DNA from: Deltaproteobacteria bacterium HGW-Deltaproteobacteria-14
Lineage (GTDB): Bacteria > Myxococcota_A > UBA9042 > PHBI01
Length of the DNA stretch: 53,318 bases
Direction of reading: 5' to 3'
Assembly (NCBI GenBank): GCA_002841945.1
Contig: PHBI01000018.1
Coordinates: 1 to 53,318 of the forward strand
This document shows positions 16,044-23,536 of this stretch, piece by piece; positions within the stretch are counted from its first letter, which is position 1; each line of letters opens with the position of its first letter. The notes beneath the pieces were generated by a model that worked only from the letters and a program-made list of their open reading frames with translations, was not told where the DNA came from and searched no databases. Made by a program: the position numbers and the translations under genes.

Positions 16044-16999
16044 GCGACGCTCCACAGCAGGGCGCCGAGGAGCGCCCCGGCGGTGATGGTGGCGAGCGGC
16101 GACGCCTGAGCGCGGCCGGGCCCGTCGAGCAGCGTGCGCACCCGCAGCCGGGTGGCCGCGAGCTCGGCCTGGCGCAGGACGCTCGCGCGGGCGCGGGCGA
16201 GCACGCTGAGGTCGGCTTCGGCGGCGGCGCTCGAGCGGAGCTTGAGCAGCGCGGCCGCGAGGACCGCGGGTTTGCGCGTGACCTCGGCGGCGAGGGCGTC
16301 GGCGGCGGCCTCGCGAGCCTCGACGAGGAGGCGAAAGATGATCAGCGCGAGGGGGTTCGGCGCCTGCAGAGCGCGGATGACCCACACCCAGAGGAAGCGT
16401 CGGTTGCCGCCCTGGACGAGGTGCGCGAGCTCGTGGGCGAGGACGGCCTCGAGCTCGAAGCTGTCGAGGTGGTCGCGGAGCCCGCGCGAGACCAGCAGGA
16501 CCGGTTCGACGAAGCCCTCGAGGGCGGCGGTGGGCGCGGGCGTGTCGAGCAGGCGCACGTACAGGCGACGGCGGCCGGGGAGGCGGACCCCGTGGGCCTC
16601 GTACTTGGCGAGGACGGCGGCGAGGGCGCCCTCGAGCGCGGCGTCTTGAAGCCGCGGGGCGTGATGGAGGACGCGCTGCTGCGAGAGCACCGGCCACAGC
16701 TCCTGAAGGACGAAGGCCACCGCCGTACCCCCGAGCAGGACGGCGCCGAACCCGAGGACGACGTGATTGGCGAGGATGTGCGCGGCCCACAGGTCGACCC
16801 GCAGGACCGACGCGTCGCTCCCCGGGAGGACGCCGGCGAGGTGCAGCGCGACGACCGCCACCGGCAGGATCAACGCCAGCGTCAGCATGCGCGCCCACAG
16901 CCCGGCCGGCATCGGCGCGAGCGCGCGGCGCAACCCCGCGAGCCACGCGAGGCCGACGACGCCGTGGAGGAGGTTGGTGACCAGGAGTGTCAGGGCCAT
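16040..16999 (-). CDS. M56/BlaR1-type membrane metallopeptidase
   Basis: This membrane protein of about 319 residues has N-terminal hydrophobic helices, a cytoplasmic-type peptidase core with zinc motif AVLAHELAHLVQGGN (HEXXH), the downstream Glu in EAREAAADALAAE, and a last helix SPLATITAGALLGALLWS. The order matches the peptidase half of BlaR1/MecR1-like M56 proteins. There is no C-terminal penicillin-binding sensor domain, and no BlaI-type repressor lies beside it. ATG 16999 is chosen because the preceding in-frame extension to 17053 adds no hydrophobic or conserved sequence; its ribosome site is weak. It probably cleaves a regulator or envelope protein. Confidence 0.8.
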   Translation of the reverse strand: MALTLLVTNLLHGVVGLAWLAGLRRALAPMPAGLWARMLTLALILPVAVVALHLAGVLPGSDASVLRVDLWAAHILANHVVLGFGAVLLGGTAVAFVLQELWPVLSQQRVLHHAPRLQDAALEGALAAVLAKYEAHGVRLPGRRRLYVRLLDTPAPTAALEGFVEPVLLVSRGLRDHLDSFELEAVLAHELAHLVQGGNRRFLWVWVIRALQAPNPLALIIFRLLVEAREAAADALAAEVTRKPAVLAAALLKLRSSAAAEADLSVLARARASVLRQAELAATRLRVRTLLDGPGRAQASPLATITAGALLGALLWSVA

Positions 17000-17076
17000 C
17001 CGTGGCGATAGCCTACACGAGGGGGCGGGGGTAGACGCTGTAAAGCGCGGCATCTAGGTACTTTTTCCGAGCTGGT

Positions 17077-17089
17077 CTCGGGACCCGAG
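17077..17089. promoter_or_regulatory. CTCGGG-A-CCCGAG palindrome in a divergent intergenic region
   Basis: A perfect 6+6 palindrome with one central base lies between the M56 peptidase start (16999) and the second cytochrome operon (17213). It is placed to act on either promoter. A smaller hairpin GGACCC-GTC-GGGTCC follows at 17181-17195, just ahead of the ribosome binding site of the next gene. Confidence 0.35.
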
Positions 17090-17212
17090 CGGATGGGCAT
17101 GCGCGTCGTTAGCGGCGATGTTTCGTGTGCGGAGGGTGAGCGCCATTCATGAGGGAAGCGGCGACCCCTGCACGAACACCGGACCCGTCGGGTCCAGACG
17201 CGAGAGGTTCGC

Positions 17213-17623
17213 ATGAAGCGCTACGAGACTGGCGAAGCTGCCCCCTACGGCATCTACATGGCACGCAACAAGGTCGACATTCGCTTCGTCGGCGCGGACG
17301 GGGAGGGCCTCGAGGGGCGCAAGGGCGCGGTCTACACGCGTCTGCCCACGTGGCTCGTGGTGCTCGTCGGGCCGGCCCTCGGCGGCATGTTCGTGATGGC
17401 GTTCCCGCTGCTGGTCATCGCGAGTATCATCGGGACGCTGGGCGTCGCCTTGGTGCGCAAGCTCAGTGGGAACCACGCCTATGTGGCTCGCGGCGGGTGG
17501 CAGCCGGCGGCTGCGTTCTTCAAGAAGGACCAGGCGGAGCCGGGAACGGCCGAGCAGGACCCGGAGCTGGAGCAGCTGGAGGCGGAGGTGGCCGAGCGCG
17601 CCGACGTCGAAAAGCGGCGCTGA
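17213..17623 (+). CDS. Small membrane protein heading the second cytochrome operon
   Basis: The 136-residue protein has a long hydrophobic stretch (about residues 43-80, WLVVLVGPALGGMFVMAFP then LLVIASIIGTLGVALV) forming one or two membrane helices. Its charged N-terminus is followed by a Glu-rich C-terminal tail (about 108-136). It starts at ATG 17213 after GAGAGG. It lies 80 bases before the nine-haem cytochrome gene, which mirrors the small membrane protein ahead of the ten-haem fusion. The sequences are not obviously related. A membrane accessory role is inferred from this position. Confidence 0.75.
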   Translation: MKRYETGEAAPYGIYMARNKVDIRFVGADGEGLEGRKGAVYTRLPTWLVVLVGPALGGMFVMAFPLLVIASIIGTLGVALVRKLSGNHAYVARGGWQPAAAFFKKDQAEPGTAEQDPELEQLEAEVAERADVEKRR

Positions 17624-17636
17624 CTTCGAAGAGGGA

Positions 17637-17658
17637 GGGGCGCGTGCGGGCGCGCCCC
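17637..17658 (+). terminator. Intra-operon hairpin
   Basis: A perfect 8-bp stem GGGGCGCG/CGCGCCCC with a six-base loop and a trailing TT lies between the small membrane protein gene and the nine-haem cytochrome gene. It could be a partial terminator, an attenuator, or an RNA-stabilising hairpin for the downstream transcript. Confidence 0.5.
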
Positions 17659-17703
17659 TTACGGAGCGTTTGTTCAACCCTAGTTCACGAGAGGAGGTTC
17701 GCC

Positions 17704-18786
17704 ATGACCCAGAGGGGTTCCCATCGAGCGGCTGCGGTCGCGTTGGGGACGGTCCTGGCGTTTGGCTTCGCTTCGGGAGCGTTCGCGCAACCGGGGGAGG
17801 TCGATGACTGCATGGATTGTCACGGAGACGCAGAGGATGACCGGCTCGAGCTCCCGGACGGGAGCGAGGTGCCGGTGCAGATCCTGAAGCAGGCGTGGGA
17901 CGCGAGCGTGCACGCCGGCGAGATCGGCTGCACGGACTGCCACACCGGCATCTCGGAGTATCCCCACCCGGACGTGCAGGAGAAGGACCTGCGCGGCTTC
18001 CAGATCGCGCAGGCCGAGACCTGCAAGCGCTGTCACTACGCCCACTTCACCAAGGTCGCCGACAGCATCCACTACAAGCAGTTCGAGGAGGGCAACCGGA
18101 ACGCGCCGACCTGCGTCGACTGCCACGGGGCGCACGACATCGCCGTCCCCGGGGAGCCCAGGATGGCGGTCGATGCGCGCTGCGCTCAGTGCCACAGCGA
18201 GATCTCCGACGCCTACCGCCGGTCCGTGCACGGGCAGGCGCTGCTCGACAACAACAGCCCCGACGTCCCGGTGTGCACCGACTGTCACGGTTCCCATCAG
18301 ATCAAGGACCCGCGCAAGCCCGACTTCCACGCGGCGTCCTATCAGATCTGTGCGAAATGCCACAGCGACGCCGACCGCATGGAGCGCTACGGCCTCAACC
18401 CCGACGTCGTCAGCACCTACCTCGACGACTTCCACGGGGCCTCCAACGCCCTCTACGCCGAGGGGCTGGGCCGCCCCGACAAGCCGATGGTGACCTGCAC
18501 CGACTGCCACGGTATCCACGACATCCCGTCACTCACGGACGCCGACGCCAGCGTCGTGCGGGCGCGGGTGCTGACGACCTGCCGCAAGTGTCACGAGCAG
18601 GTCCCCGACGGCTTCCAGGACGCCTGGCTCAGCCACTACCCGCCGACGCTGTCCAAGGCCCCGCTGGTGTGGCTGGTCACCTGGTTCTACCGGGTCGTGA
18701 TCCCGCTCATCATGCTCGGCCTGGTGCTCCATATCCTCATGCACCTCTGGCGCCTCCGCTTCCGCCGTCCCGGAGGCCAGCGATGA
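17704..18786 (+). CDS. Nine-haem c-type cytochrome with C-terminal membrane anchor
   Basis: The 360-residue protein has a signal peptide ending about GAFAQP. Nine CXXCH sites follow: CMDCH, CTDCH, CKRCH, CVDCH, CAQCH, CTDCH, CAKCH, CTDCH, CRKCH. Several are followed by His-containing GAHD/GSHQ/GIHD segments that can supply distal ligands. A C-terminal helix (VWLVTWFYRVVIPLIMLGLV) anchors it in the inner membrane. GAGGAGG lies upstream of ATG 17704. It overlaps the b cytochrome gene by ATGA, and the pair is equivalent to the fused protein at 9579-11867. It likely receives electrons from that b subunit and passes them to periplasmic carriers. Confidence 0.92.
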   Translation: MTQRGSHRAAAVALGTVLAFGFASGAFAQPGEVDDCMDCHGDAEDDRLELPDGSEVPVQILKQAWDASVHAGEIGCTDCHTGISEYPHPDVQEKDLRGFQIAQAETCKRCHYAHFTKVADSIHYKQFEEGNRNAPTCVDCHGAHDIAVPGEPRMAVDARCAQCHSEISDAYRRSVHGQALLDNNSPDVPVCTDCHGSHQIKDPRKPDFHAASYQICAKCHSDADRMERYGLNPDVVSTYLDDFHGASNALYAEGLGRPDKPMVTCTDCHGIHDIPSLTDADASVVRARVLTTCRKCHEQVPDGFQDAWLSHYPPTLSKAPLVWLVTWFYRVVIPLIMLGLVLHILMHLWRLRFRRPGGQR

Positions 18787-19601
18787 ACAGGAGCCATCCC
18801 ATGAAGGGCGTCAAGCTGAGCCGCGACCGCGATGGTCGCCTGTGCGTCGAGCGCTTCGCCATGTGGCGCCGCGTCGAGCACGTCATCACCATCATCGTCT
18901 TCAGCACGCTGGTGCTGACCGGCTTCCCCCAGAAGTTCTACGACACGGCCTGGGCCGCGACGCTGATCGAGCTCTTCGGCGGCCTCAACGACGCTCGCGT
19001 CATCCATCGCGTCGCTGGCATCACCTTCTCGATCCTGCTGGGCCTGCACATCGCGGTCTTCGTCGGCGGCGTCATCACCAAGCGCATGCGGATGAGCCTC
19101 GTGCCCACGCCTCAGGACCTGCGCGACGCCTGGCAGAACCTGCGCTTCTACTTCGGGCTGCGAGAGAAGCAGCCCCGGATGCCCAAGTTCGATTACCGCC
19201 AGAAGTTCGAGTACATCGGGATGGTCATGGGCAGCCTCGTCATGGTCGCCACCGGCGTCTTCCTGATGTGGCCGGTGGAGACCGCGGGGGTGGTCGGGGG
19301 TGAGGCGCTCGCCGCGTCCCGCATCGCCCACTCGAACGAGGCCGTGCTGGCGCTCCTCGTCATCGTCGTCTGGCACATCTACAGCGCGGTGCTCGCGCCC
19401 GACGTGTTCCCGCTCGACAAGACGATGATCACCGGCAAGATGACCGTGGAGGAGCTCAAGCACCGCCACGCCATCGAGTACGACCGCATCTTCCCCGCGG
19501 GCGAGCCCGTGGATGAGCTGGCCGCGGCCGAGGGCGCGCCGGCCGAGGGGACCCCCGAGCCCGAGCCAAAGGGTGACGGCCCGGTAGGCCCGACCAGCTG
19601 A
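18783..19601 (+). CDS. FdnI/HydC-type dihaem cytochrome b subunit
   Basis: The 272-residue protein has four membrane helices and candidate haem-ligand His residues in RRVEHVITI, RVIHRVAG, LGLHIAVF and VVWHIYSAV. It is a paralogue of the b domain in the ten-haem fusion: both share TGFP, HRVAG, the R-IAHS-EA-LA segment and the TG-(K/R)-(M/I)-(T/S)-VE-L motif. It ends in a Pro/Glu/Gly-rich tail. The start overlaps the nine-haem cytochrome stop (ATGA); ATG 18801 is an alternative. It likely oxidises menaquinol and reduces the coupled c cytochrome. A hairpin terminator follows at 19613. Confidence 0.9.
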   Translation: MNRSHPMKGVKLSRDRDGRLCVERFAMWRRVEHVITIIVFSTLVLTGFPQKFYDTAWAATLIELFGGLNDARVIHRVAGITFSILLGLHIAVFVGGVITKRMRMSLVPTPQDLRDAWQNLRFYFGLREKQPRMPKFDYRQKFEYIGMVMGSLVMVATGVFLMWPVETAGVVGGEALAASRIAHSNEAVLALLVIVVWHIYSAVLAPDVFPLDKTMITGKMTVEELKHRHAIEYDRIFPAGEPVDELAAAEGAPAEGTPEPEPKGDGPVGPTS

Positions 19602-19612
19602 GATCCGGCAGC

Positions 19613-19646
19613 TCGATCAGGGCGCGGCGACGCGAGCCCTGATCGA
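19613..19646 (+). terminator. Hairpin terminator of the second cytochrome operon
   Basis: A perfect 11-bp stem, TCGATCAGGGC at 19613-19623 with GCCCTGATCGA at 19636-19646, lies 12 bases after the b cytochrome stop codon. The loop is GC-rich and no T tract follows. Confidence 0.75.
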
Positions 19647-19865
19647 CGGTAGCAGCGACACGTGTCTTCCGACCTGAGGCCCCGGCCCGCTCGCAGCGGA
19701 CGGGGCGCGGGAGGCATCCCTCAGCGGCGGTCACCGGACGGGGGGGCAGGGGTCTTGGCCCTCGCCCTCCACCCGACGGCGGCCGCCGTCCCAAGCGCGT
19801 CGCCGTTCCCTCTCGGTCGGCGCGCTCGGTGGGGTCTCGTCCGCTCCGGCGGGACTCCGCCACTT

Positions 19866-19918
19866 GTCGCAGGTCTATCGCCGCAGGGTCGTTCGCGGCC
19901 CGGCGGTAGACCTGCGAC
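19866..19918. repeat. Long inverted repeat downstream of hrpB
   Basis: An 18-bp stem with a single G-T wobble (19866-19883 against 19901-19918, core CGCAGGTCTA) and a 17-base loop. Read on the minus strand it lies about 75 bases beyond the hrpB stop, after the 38-bp repeat, so it may be the hrpB terminator. Confidence 0.65.
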
Positions 19919-19956
19919 GTTTACGTCTGGGGTCGACGTCGGATGGGGGAGCGCGC

Positions 19957-19994
19957 GCGGACTCCGGTCCTCGACCTGCCGTTGCTTGGCTCAG
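19957..19994 (-). repeat. 38-bp dispersed repeat, copy A, overlapping the hrpB stop codon
   Basis: This sequence matches 51149-51186 at 36 of 38 positions (TT against CC is the only difference). On the minus strand the similarity begins at the hrpB TGA stop (19991-19993) and runs into the 3' flank. The coding sequences just before the stop are unrelated in the two genes. Confidence 0.9.
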
Positions 19995-22435
19995 CGCAGG
20001 ACGGTCACGGCGCTGTTGCGTTGCACGCGCACCGAGAAGCCGCGGAACGGCGGGAGGAGTGTCAGTGAGGGCGCCGTCTTACGCGATCCGGTGGCTTGCA
20101 CCAGGGTCGCTGTGCGGCGCACGAGATCGTAGTCGATCCGGTAGCTGGCGTCGGGGAGGGTGAAGACCCGCGGGAAGTCGCGATCGAGCACCTCGAGCGC
20201 CGCCGCGGGGATCGGTGGCGGCAGCAGATCGGCGCGGGTCACGAGCTGCAAGTCCTCCGCCTCCTCGAGGCCCAGCGCGTCGAGCCGCGCCCGCGCCAGC
20301 GTCTCCACCTCGGGGGCGTCGGACAGCTCCTCGGGGAAGGTCAGCGCGGCGAACAGGTCGCGGTCCGGCAGCCCGGGGGCCGCCGCGAGGCGCTGGCAGA
20401 GCGCCCACGCCGCCAGCCGGGCCCGGGCCTCCGCCGCGGCCCCACGGAGGTAGCTCCCGCGCGCGAACAGCGCGGCGGTGGCCTCGCGCAGCTGGGCGCC
20501 GGACAGCCGTCGCTCGGTCACGCCGAGGACCCGCCCGGCGTGAACGCGCTCGACGCTGGCGACGACGACGTCGCGCGCCAGAGACGGCGCGGTGACGCGG
20601 TCCGTGCCGACCCCGGCGGCCACGAGCCACGGGATCGGCGCCGGCATCGCGGCGGTGGCGAGGAGCTGGGCCGAGCGCTGCTCGCCGACCGCGCGCTCGC
20701 TCAGCACCAGGATGGCCTCCGCCTTCTCGCCGTCGACGGCGCTCTCCCGGCCGAGGGACAGCTCGGTCCCGCCGTTCGCCCAGGTGACGCGGCCGCGTCG
20801 CCGCCGCGCGACGTGGGCGCACAGCGGGTCCGCCGCGAGCAGCGTCTGCGCCAGGCGGCTGCGGTCGATCGCGGCGTCGGGGGAGGGGGGCGGCTCGCCG
20901 CTGAGCAGCAGCTGGTGGAGGCGCTGCCGCAGGGCGCGGGCCTCGTCGAGGGCGCGGGGGTCGAGCCGGTGGACTCGCACGTCGCCGAGGCGGACCGCCC
21001 GGATGAGCGCGACGGCGTCGCAGCCGGTCGCGCGCAGGTCGTCCTCCGGGTGCTGTGGGCGCTCGCGGCCGAACATGGAGCGGTCGACGCCGAGGGCGGC
21101 GACGAGGTCGATGGCGTCGTCGAGGCTGGCGCGCTCACGCGCGTCGCCGGAGTCGGAGGCGGAGGCGGAGGCGCGCTCGCGCGCGACGATCAAGATGCGG
21201 CCGAGGCCGGGGTCGAGCGGCCAGCCGAAGAGCGTCAGGCCGCTCGGGGTGACCGCGCCGTCGGCGGTGATGGCGCCGAGCCCCTCGAGCTCGCGCCGCG
21301 CCTGGGCGACGGCGTGGTCGGCGGGTGGGTCGAGCCAGGGCAGGGCGCCCGCGTCCTCGCCGCACGCCGCCGCGCCGAGGACCAGCGGGACCAGGGACTC
21401 GCGGGCGATCTCGGGGGGCGTGACCGGATCGAGGCGGGCGCCGCGCCCCCACAGCCGATAGCAGGCGCCGGGCCCGAGGCGCCCGGCGCGCCCGGCCCGC
21501 TGCTCGGCGCTGTCGTCGGCGATCGGCGCCAGGGTCAGGACACCCCGCCCGCGGTGATAGCGGGTGCGGCGGACGAGCCCGGCGTCGATGACGACCCCGA
21601 TCCGCGGCAGGGTGAGCGAGGTCTCGGCGACGTTGGTCGCGAGGATGACCCGGCGGCGGGAGCCCGGGGAGAAGGCGCGGTCCTGCTCCTGCGCGGTGAG
21701 GCCCCCGTGGAGCGGCAGCAGCTCGTGCGGGCAGCGCTTGTCGAGGTGGTCGGCGACCGTCGCGATCTCGGCCTTGCCCGGGAGGAAGACGAGGATGTCG
21801 CCGGGATCGGCCTCGGCGCGCGCGACGGCCTCCGCGACGCGCTCGGCGAGCTGGTGGGCGCTCGGCGGTGCGGTCGGCGCGCCGATGTGCGCGATCGCGA
21901 CCGGGTACTGCCGCCCCTCGCCGTCGAGCAGGCGGGCGCCGAGGTGGGCGGCCACGCGCTCGGCGTCGAGGGTGGCGCTCATCGCGACGAGGTGGGGCGG
22001 GCGCCGGGCCGGATGGTGAGCGCTCCGGGCGAGCAGCAGGGCGAGCAGCAGGTCGACGTCGAGGCTGCGCTCGTGGAGCTCGTCGAGGATGACGGTGGCG
22101 AAGGGCAGGGGTGCCCCGCCCGCGAGCCAGCGCAGCGCGACGCCGGGGGTCGCGAACAGGATCCGGGTGTCCGCGCTCGCCCGGCGATCGTCGCGCACGT
22201 GGTAGCCGACGCCGCCGCCGACCGAGGTCCCTTCGAGCTCCGCGACCCGGCGGGCGAGGCTCCGGCAGGCGACGCGGCGCGGCTCGATGACCAGCACCGG
22301 CGCCGGACACCAGCACGGGACGCGGGTCGACTTGCCGGAGCCGGTGGGCGCGGTCACGACCACCGGCCCGGCGGCCAGGGCGGCGTCGAAGGCGTCGCGG
22401 AGGGTGTCGATCGGCAGGGGCTGCGGGCGGCTCAT
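19991..22435 (-). CDS. hrpB: ATP-dependent RNA helicase HrpB
   Basis: The 814-residue protein is a DExH helicase with Walker A VTAPTGSGKSTRVP, motif II LDELHERS, motif III VAMSATLD, motif V ATNVAETSLT and motif VI QRAGRAGRLGPG. The helicase-associated and C-terminal HrpB-type domains follow. The length is close to that of E. coli HrpB (about 820). ATG 22435 directly precedes the conserved N-terminal PLPIDTLRD...VVVTAPTGSGK. It likely unwinds RNA; its role in most bacteria is poorly defined. A long open frame on the opposite strand is a GC-rich shadow. The stop codon is part of a 38-bp repeat. Confidence 0.93.
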   Translation of the reverse strand: MSRPQPLPIDTLRDAFDAALAAGPVVVTAPTGSGKSTRVPCWCPAPVLVIEPRRVACRSLARRVAELEGTSVGGGVGYHVRDDRRASADTRILFATPGVALRWLAGGAPLPFATVILDELHERSLDVDLLLALLLARSAHHPARRPPHLVAMSATLDAERVAAHLGARLLDGEGRQYPVAIAHIGAPTAPPSAHQLAERVAEAVARAEADPGDILVFLPGKAEIATVADHLDKRCPHELLPLHGGLTAQEQDRAFSPGSRRRVILATNVAETSLTLPRIGVVIDAGLVRRTRYHRGRGVLTLAPIADDSAEQRAGRAGRLGPGACYRLWGRGARLDPVTPPEIARESLVPLVLGAAACGEDAGALPWLDPPADHAVAQARRELEGLGAITADGAVTPSGLTLFGWPLDPGLGRILIVARERASASASDSGDARERASLDDAIDLVAALGVDRSMFGRERPQHPEDDLRATGCDAVALIRAVRLGDVRVHRLDPRALDEARALRQRLHQLLLSGEPPPSPDAAIDRSRLAQTLLAADPLCAHVARRRRGRVTWANGGTELSLGRESAVDGEKAEAILVLSERAVGEQRSAQLLATAAMPAPIPWLVAAGVGTDRVTAPSLARDVVVASVERVHAGRVLGVTERRLSGAQLREATAALFARGSYLRGAAAEARARLAAWALCQRLAAAPGLPDRDLFAALTFPEELSDAPEVETLARARLDALGLEEAEDLQLVTRADLLPPPIPAAALEVLDRDFPRVFTLPDASYRIDYDLVRRTATLVQATGSRKTAPSLTLLPPFRGFSVRVQRNSAVTVLR

Positions 22436-22586
22436 GGGCGGGAGGCTCTCGGTTCGACGGAGGGCGTCGTGGGTGCAGCCAGAGTGTACCGCGTCGTGGG
22501 TTTGCGCGGGTTCCCGGTTACAAGGAGACTGAATAGGTCTCCGAGCGCGTCCGTCGGTTCGCGAGTCCAGTCACCCGGAGGCCCGC

Positions 22587-23345
22587 ATGAGCTACCGCAC
22601 CTTGAGCACCCTCGCCACCGCCCTCGTCGCCCTCGGCGGGATGGCGACCGCCGCGGCCGCCGGCGCCACCCCCTCCGAGGAGGCGACGACCTTCACCTAT
22701 CGCTACGAGCTGCGGGCGCTGGGCGCCAAGGCGGGCGAGGCGGTGCTCTTCATCGGGACCCCGGAGAAGATCGGCAGGCACACCCTGCGTCCGGTCCGGA
22801 TCGACGCGCGCACCGAGGGCCTCGCGGCGTCGGTGATGAAGACCGACACCGCCTCCACCTCCTGGGTCGACCACGTGTGGCTGCCGGTCCGCGGACGCTG
22901 GGACATCACCCTCGACAAGGTCCGGCGCGTCTACAAGACCGTCTTCGAGGGCCGCCGCATCAAGGGGACGGACACGCGCGGCGGCAAGCTCTTCGCGAAG
23001 AACGACTACACCCTGCGGCAGCGCGGCGTGGACATCGTCAGCGTCTTCCCGTGGATCATGCACCAGGACATGAGCCCGGGGACGAACTACGCCATCCAGG
23101 TCTACGACGGCCGCATGGTCTACGACCTCGCCTTCACGGTCGGCACCGCCTCCGACATCCACCTGCCGATCGGGATCCGCAAGGCCATCCCGCTGCGCGG
23201 CAAGATCTCGCGCGGCGACGCCTACTCCCGTGACGTCGAGGTGTGGGTCAGCGCCGACACCGATCGCGCCGTGTACAAGCTCGTCTTCAAGTACGGCGTG
23301 CTCGGCGAGGTCGAGGCGGTCCTGGTCGGCAACAAGAAGGCCTGA
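22587..23345 (+). CDS. Secreted DUF3108-like protein
   Basis: The 252-residue protein has a signal peptide (TALVALGGMATAAAAGA). Its mature part has the pattern of DUF3108 proteins: an N-terminal FTYRYELRALGAKAGEAVL strand region, a central WLPVRGRWDITLDKVRRVYK block, and a C-terminal VEVWVSADTDRAVYKLVFK strand followed by LGEVEAVL. The fold is predicted to be beta-rich and periplasmic. GGAGG lies upstream of ATG 22587. Members of this family have no established biochemical role. It stands alone, with promoters presumably in the 150 bases shared with hrpB. Confidence 0.75.
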   Translation: MSYRTLSTLATALVALGGMATAAAAGATPSEEATTFTYRYELRALGAKAGEAVLFIGTPEKIGRHTLRPVRIDARTEGLAASVMKTDTASTSWVDHVWLPVRGRWDITLDKVRRVYKTVFEGRRIKGTDTRGGKLFAKNDYTLRQRGVDIVSVFPWIMHQDMSPGTNYAIQVYDGRMVYDLAFTVGTASDIHLPIGIRKAIPLRGKISRGDAYSRDVEVWVSADTDRAVYKLVFKYGVLGEVEAVLVGNKKA

Positions 23346-23536
23346 ACGGCGGCGGCGCCGCGACGCCGCGCCGCAGCGTCGAGGCGCCGCAAGTCTTCTG
23401 GCGCACCACTCCCGGTCGGCGTAGGTTGCACCGGTAACGGTCTTGGGCCGCGCGCCCGCGCCCAACGCGCGGGTCCTCGTCGCGCTCACGAGCTGCGCGC
23501 TCGCCCACGACCCGTGGGGTCCAAGGAGCTGAGCGG

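Larger units (their letters stand above)
19602..19990. other. 389-base non-coding region with several hairpins
   Basis: No supportable gene is seen. The region holds the terminator at 19613-19646, a GACGGCGG/CCGCCGTC palindrome at about 19773-19788, the long hairpin at 19866-19918, and the 38-bp repeat beginning at 19957. It separates the convergent cytochrome operon and hrpB. Confidence 0.6.

Noticed and set aside
20096..23233. A 1045-codon open frame on the plus strand opposite hrpB
   Set aside because: It lies antisense to a clear HrpB helicase, has low-complexity Arg/Gly/Ala/Asp content and no domain. Long antisense frames are expected where third positions are nearly all G or C.
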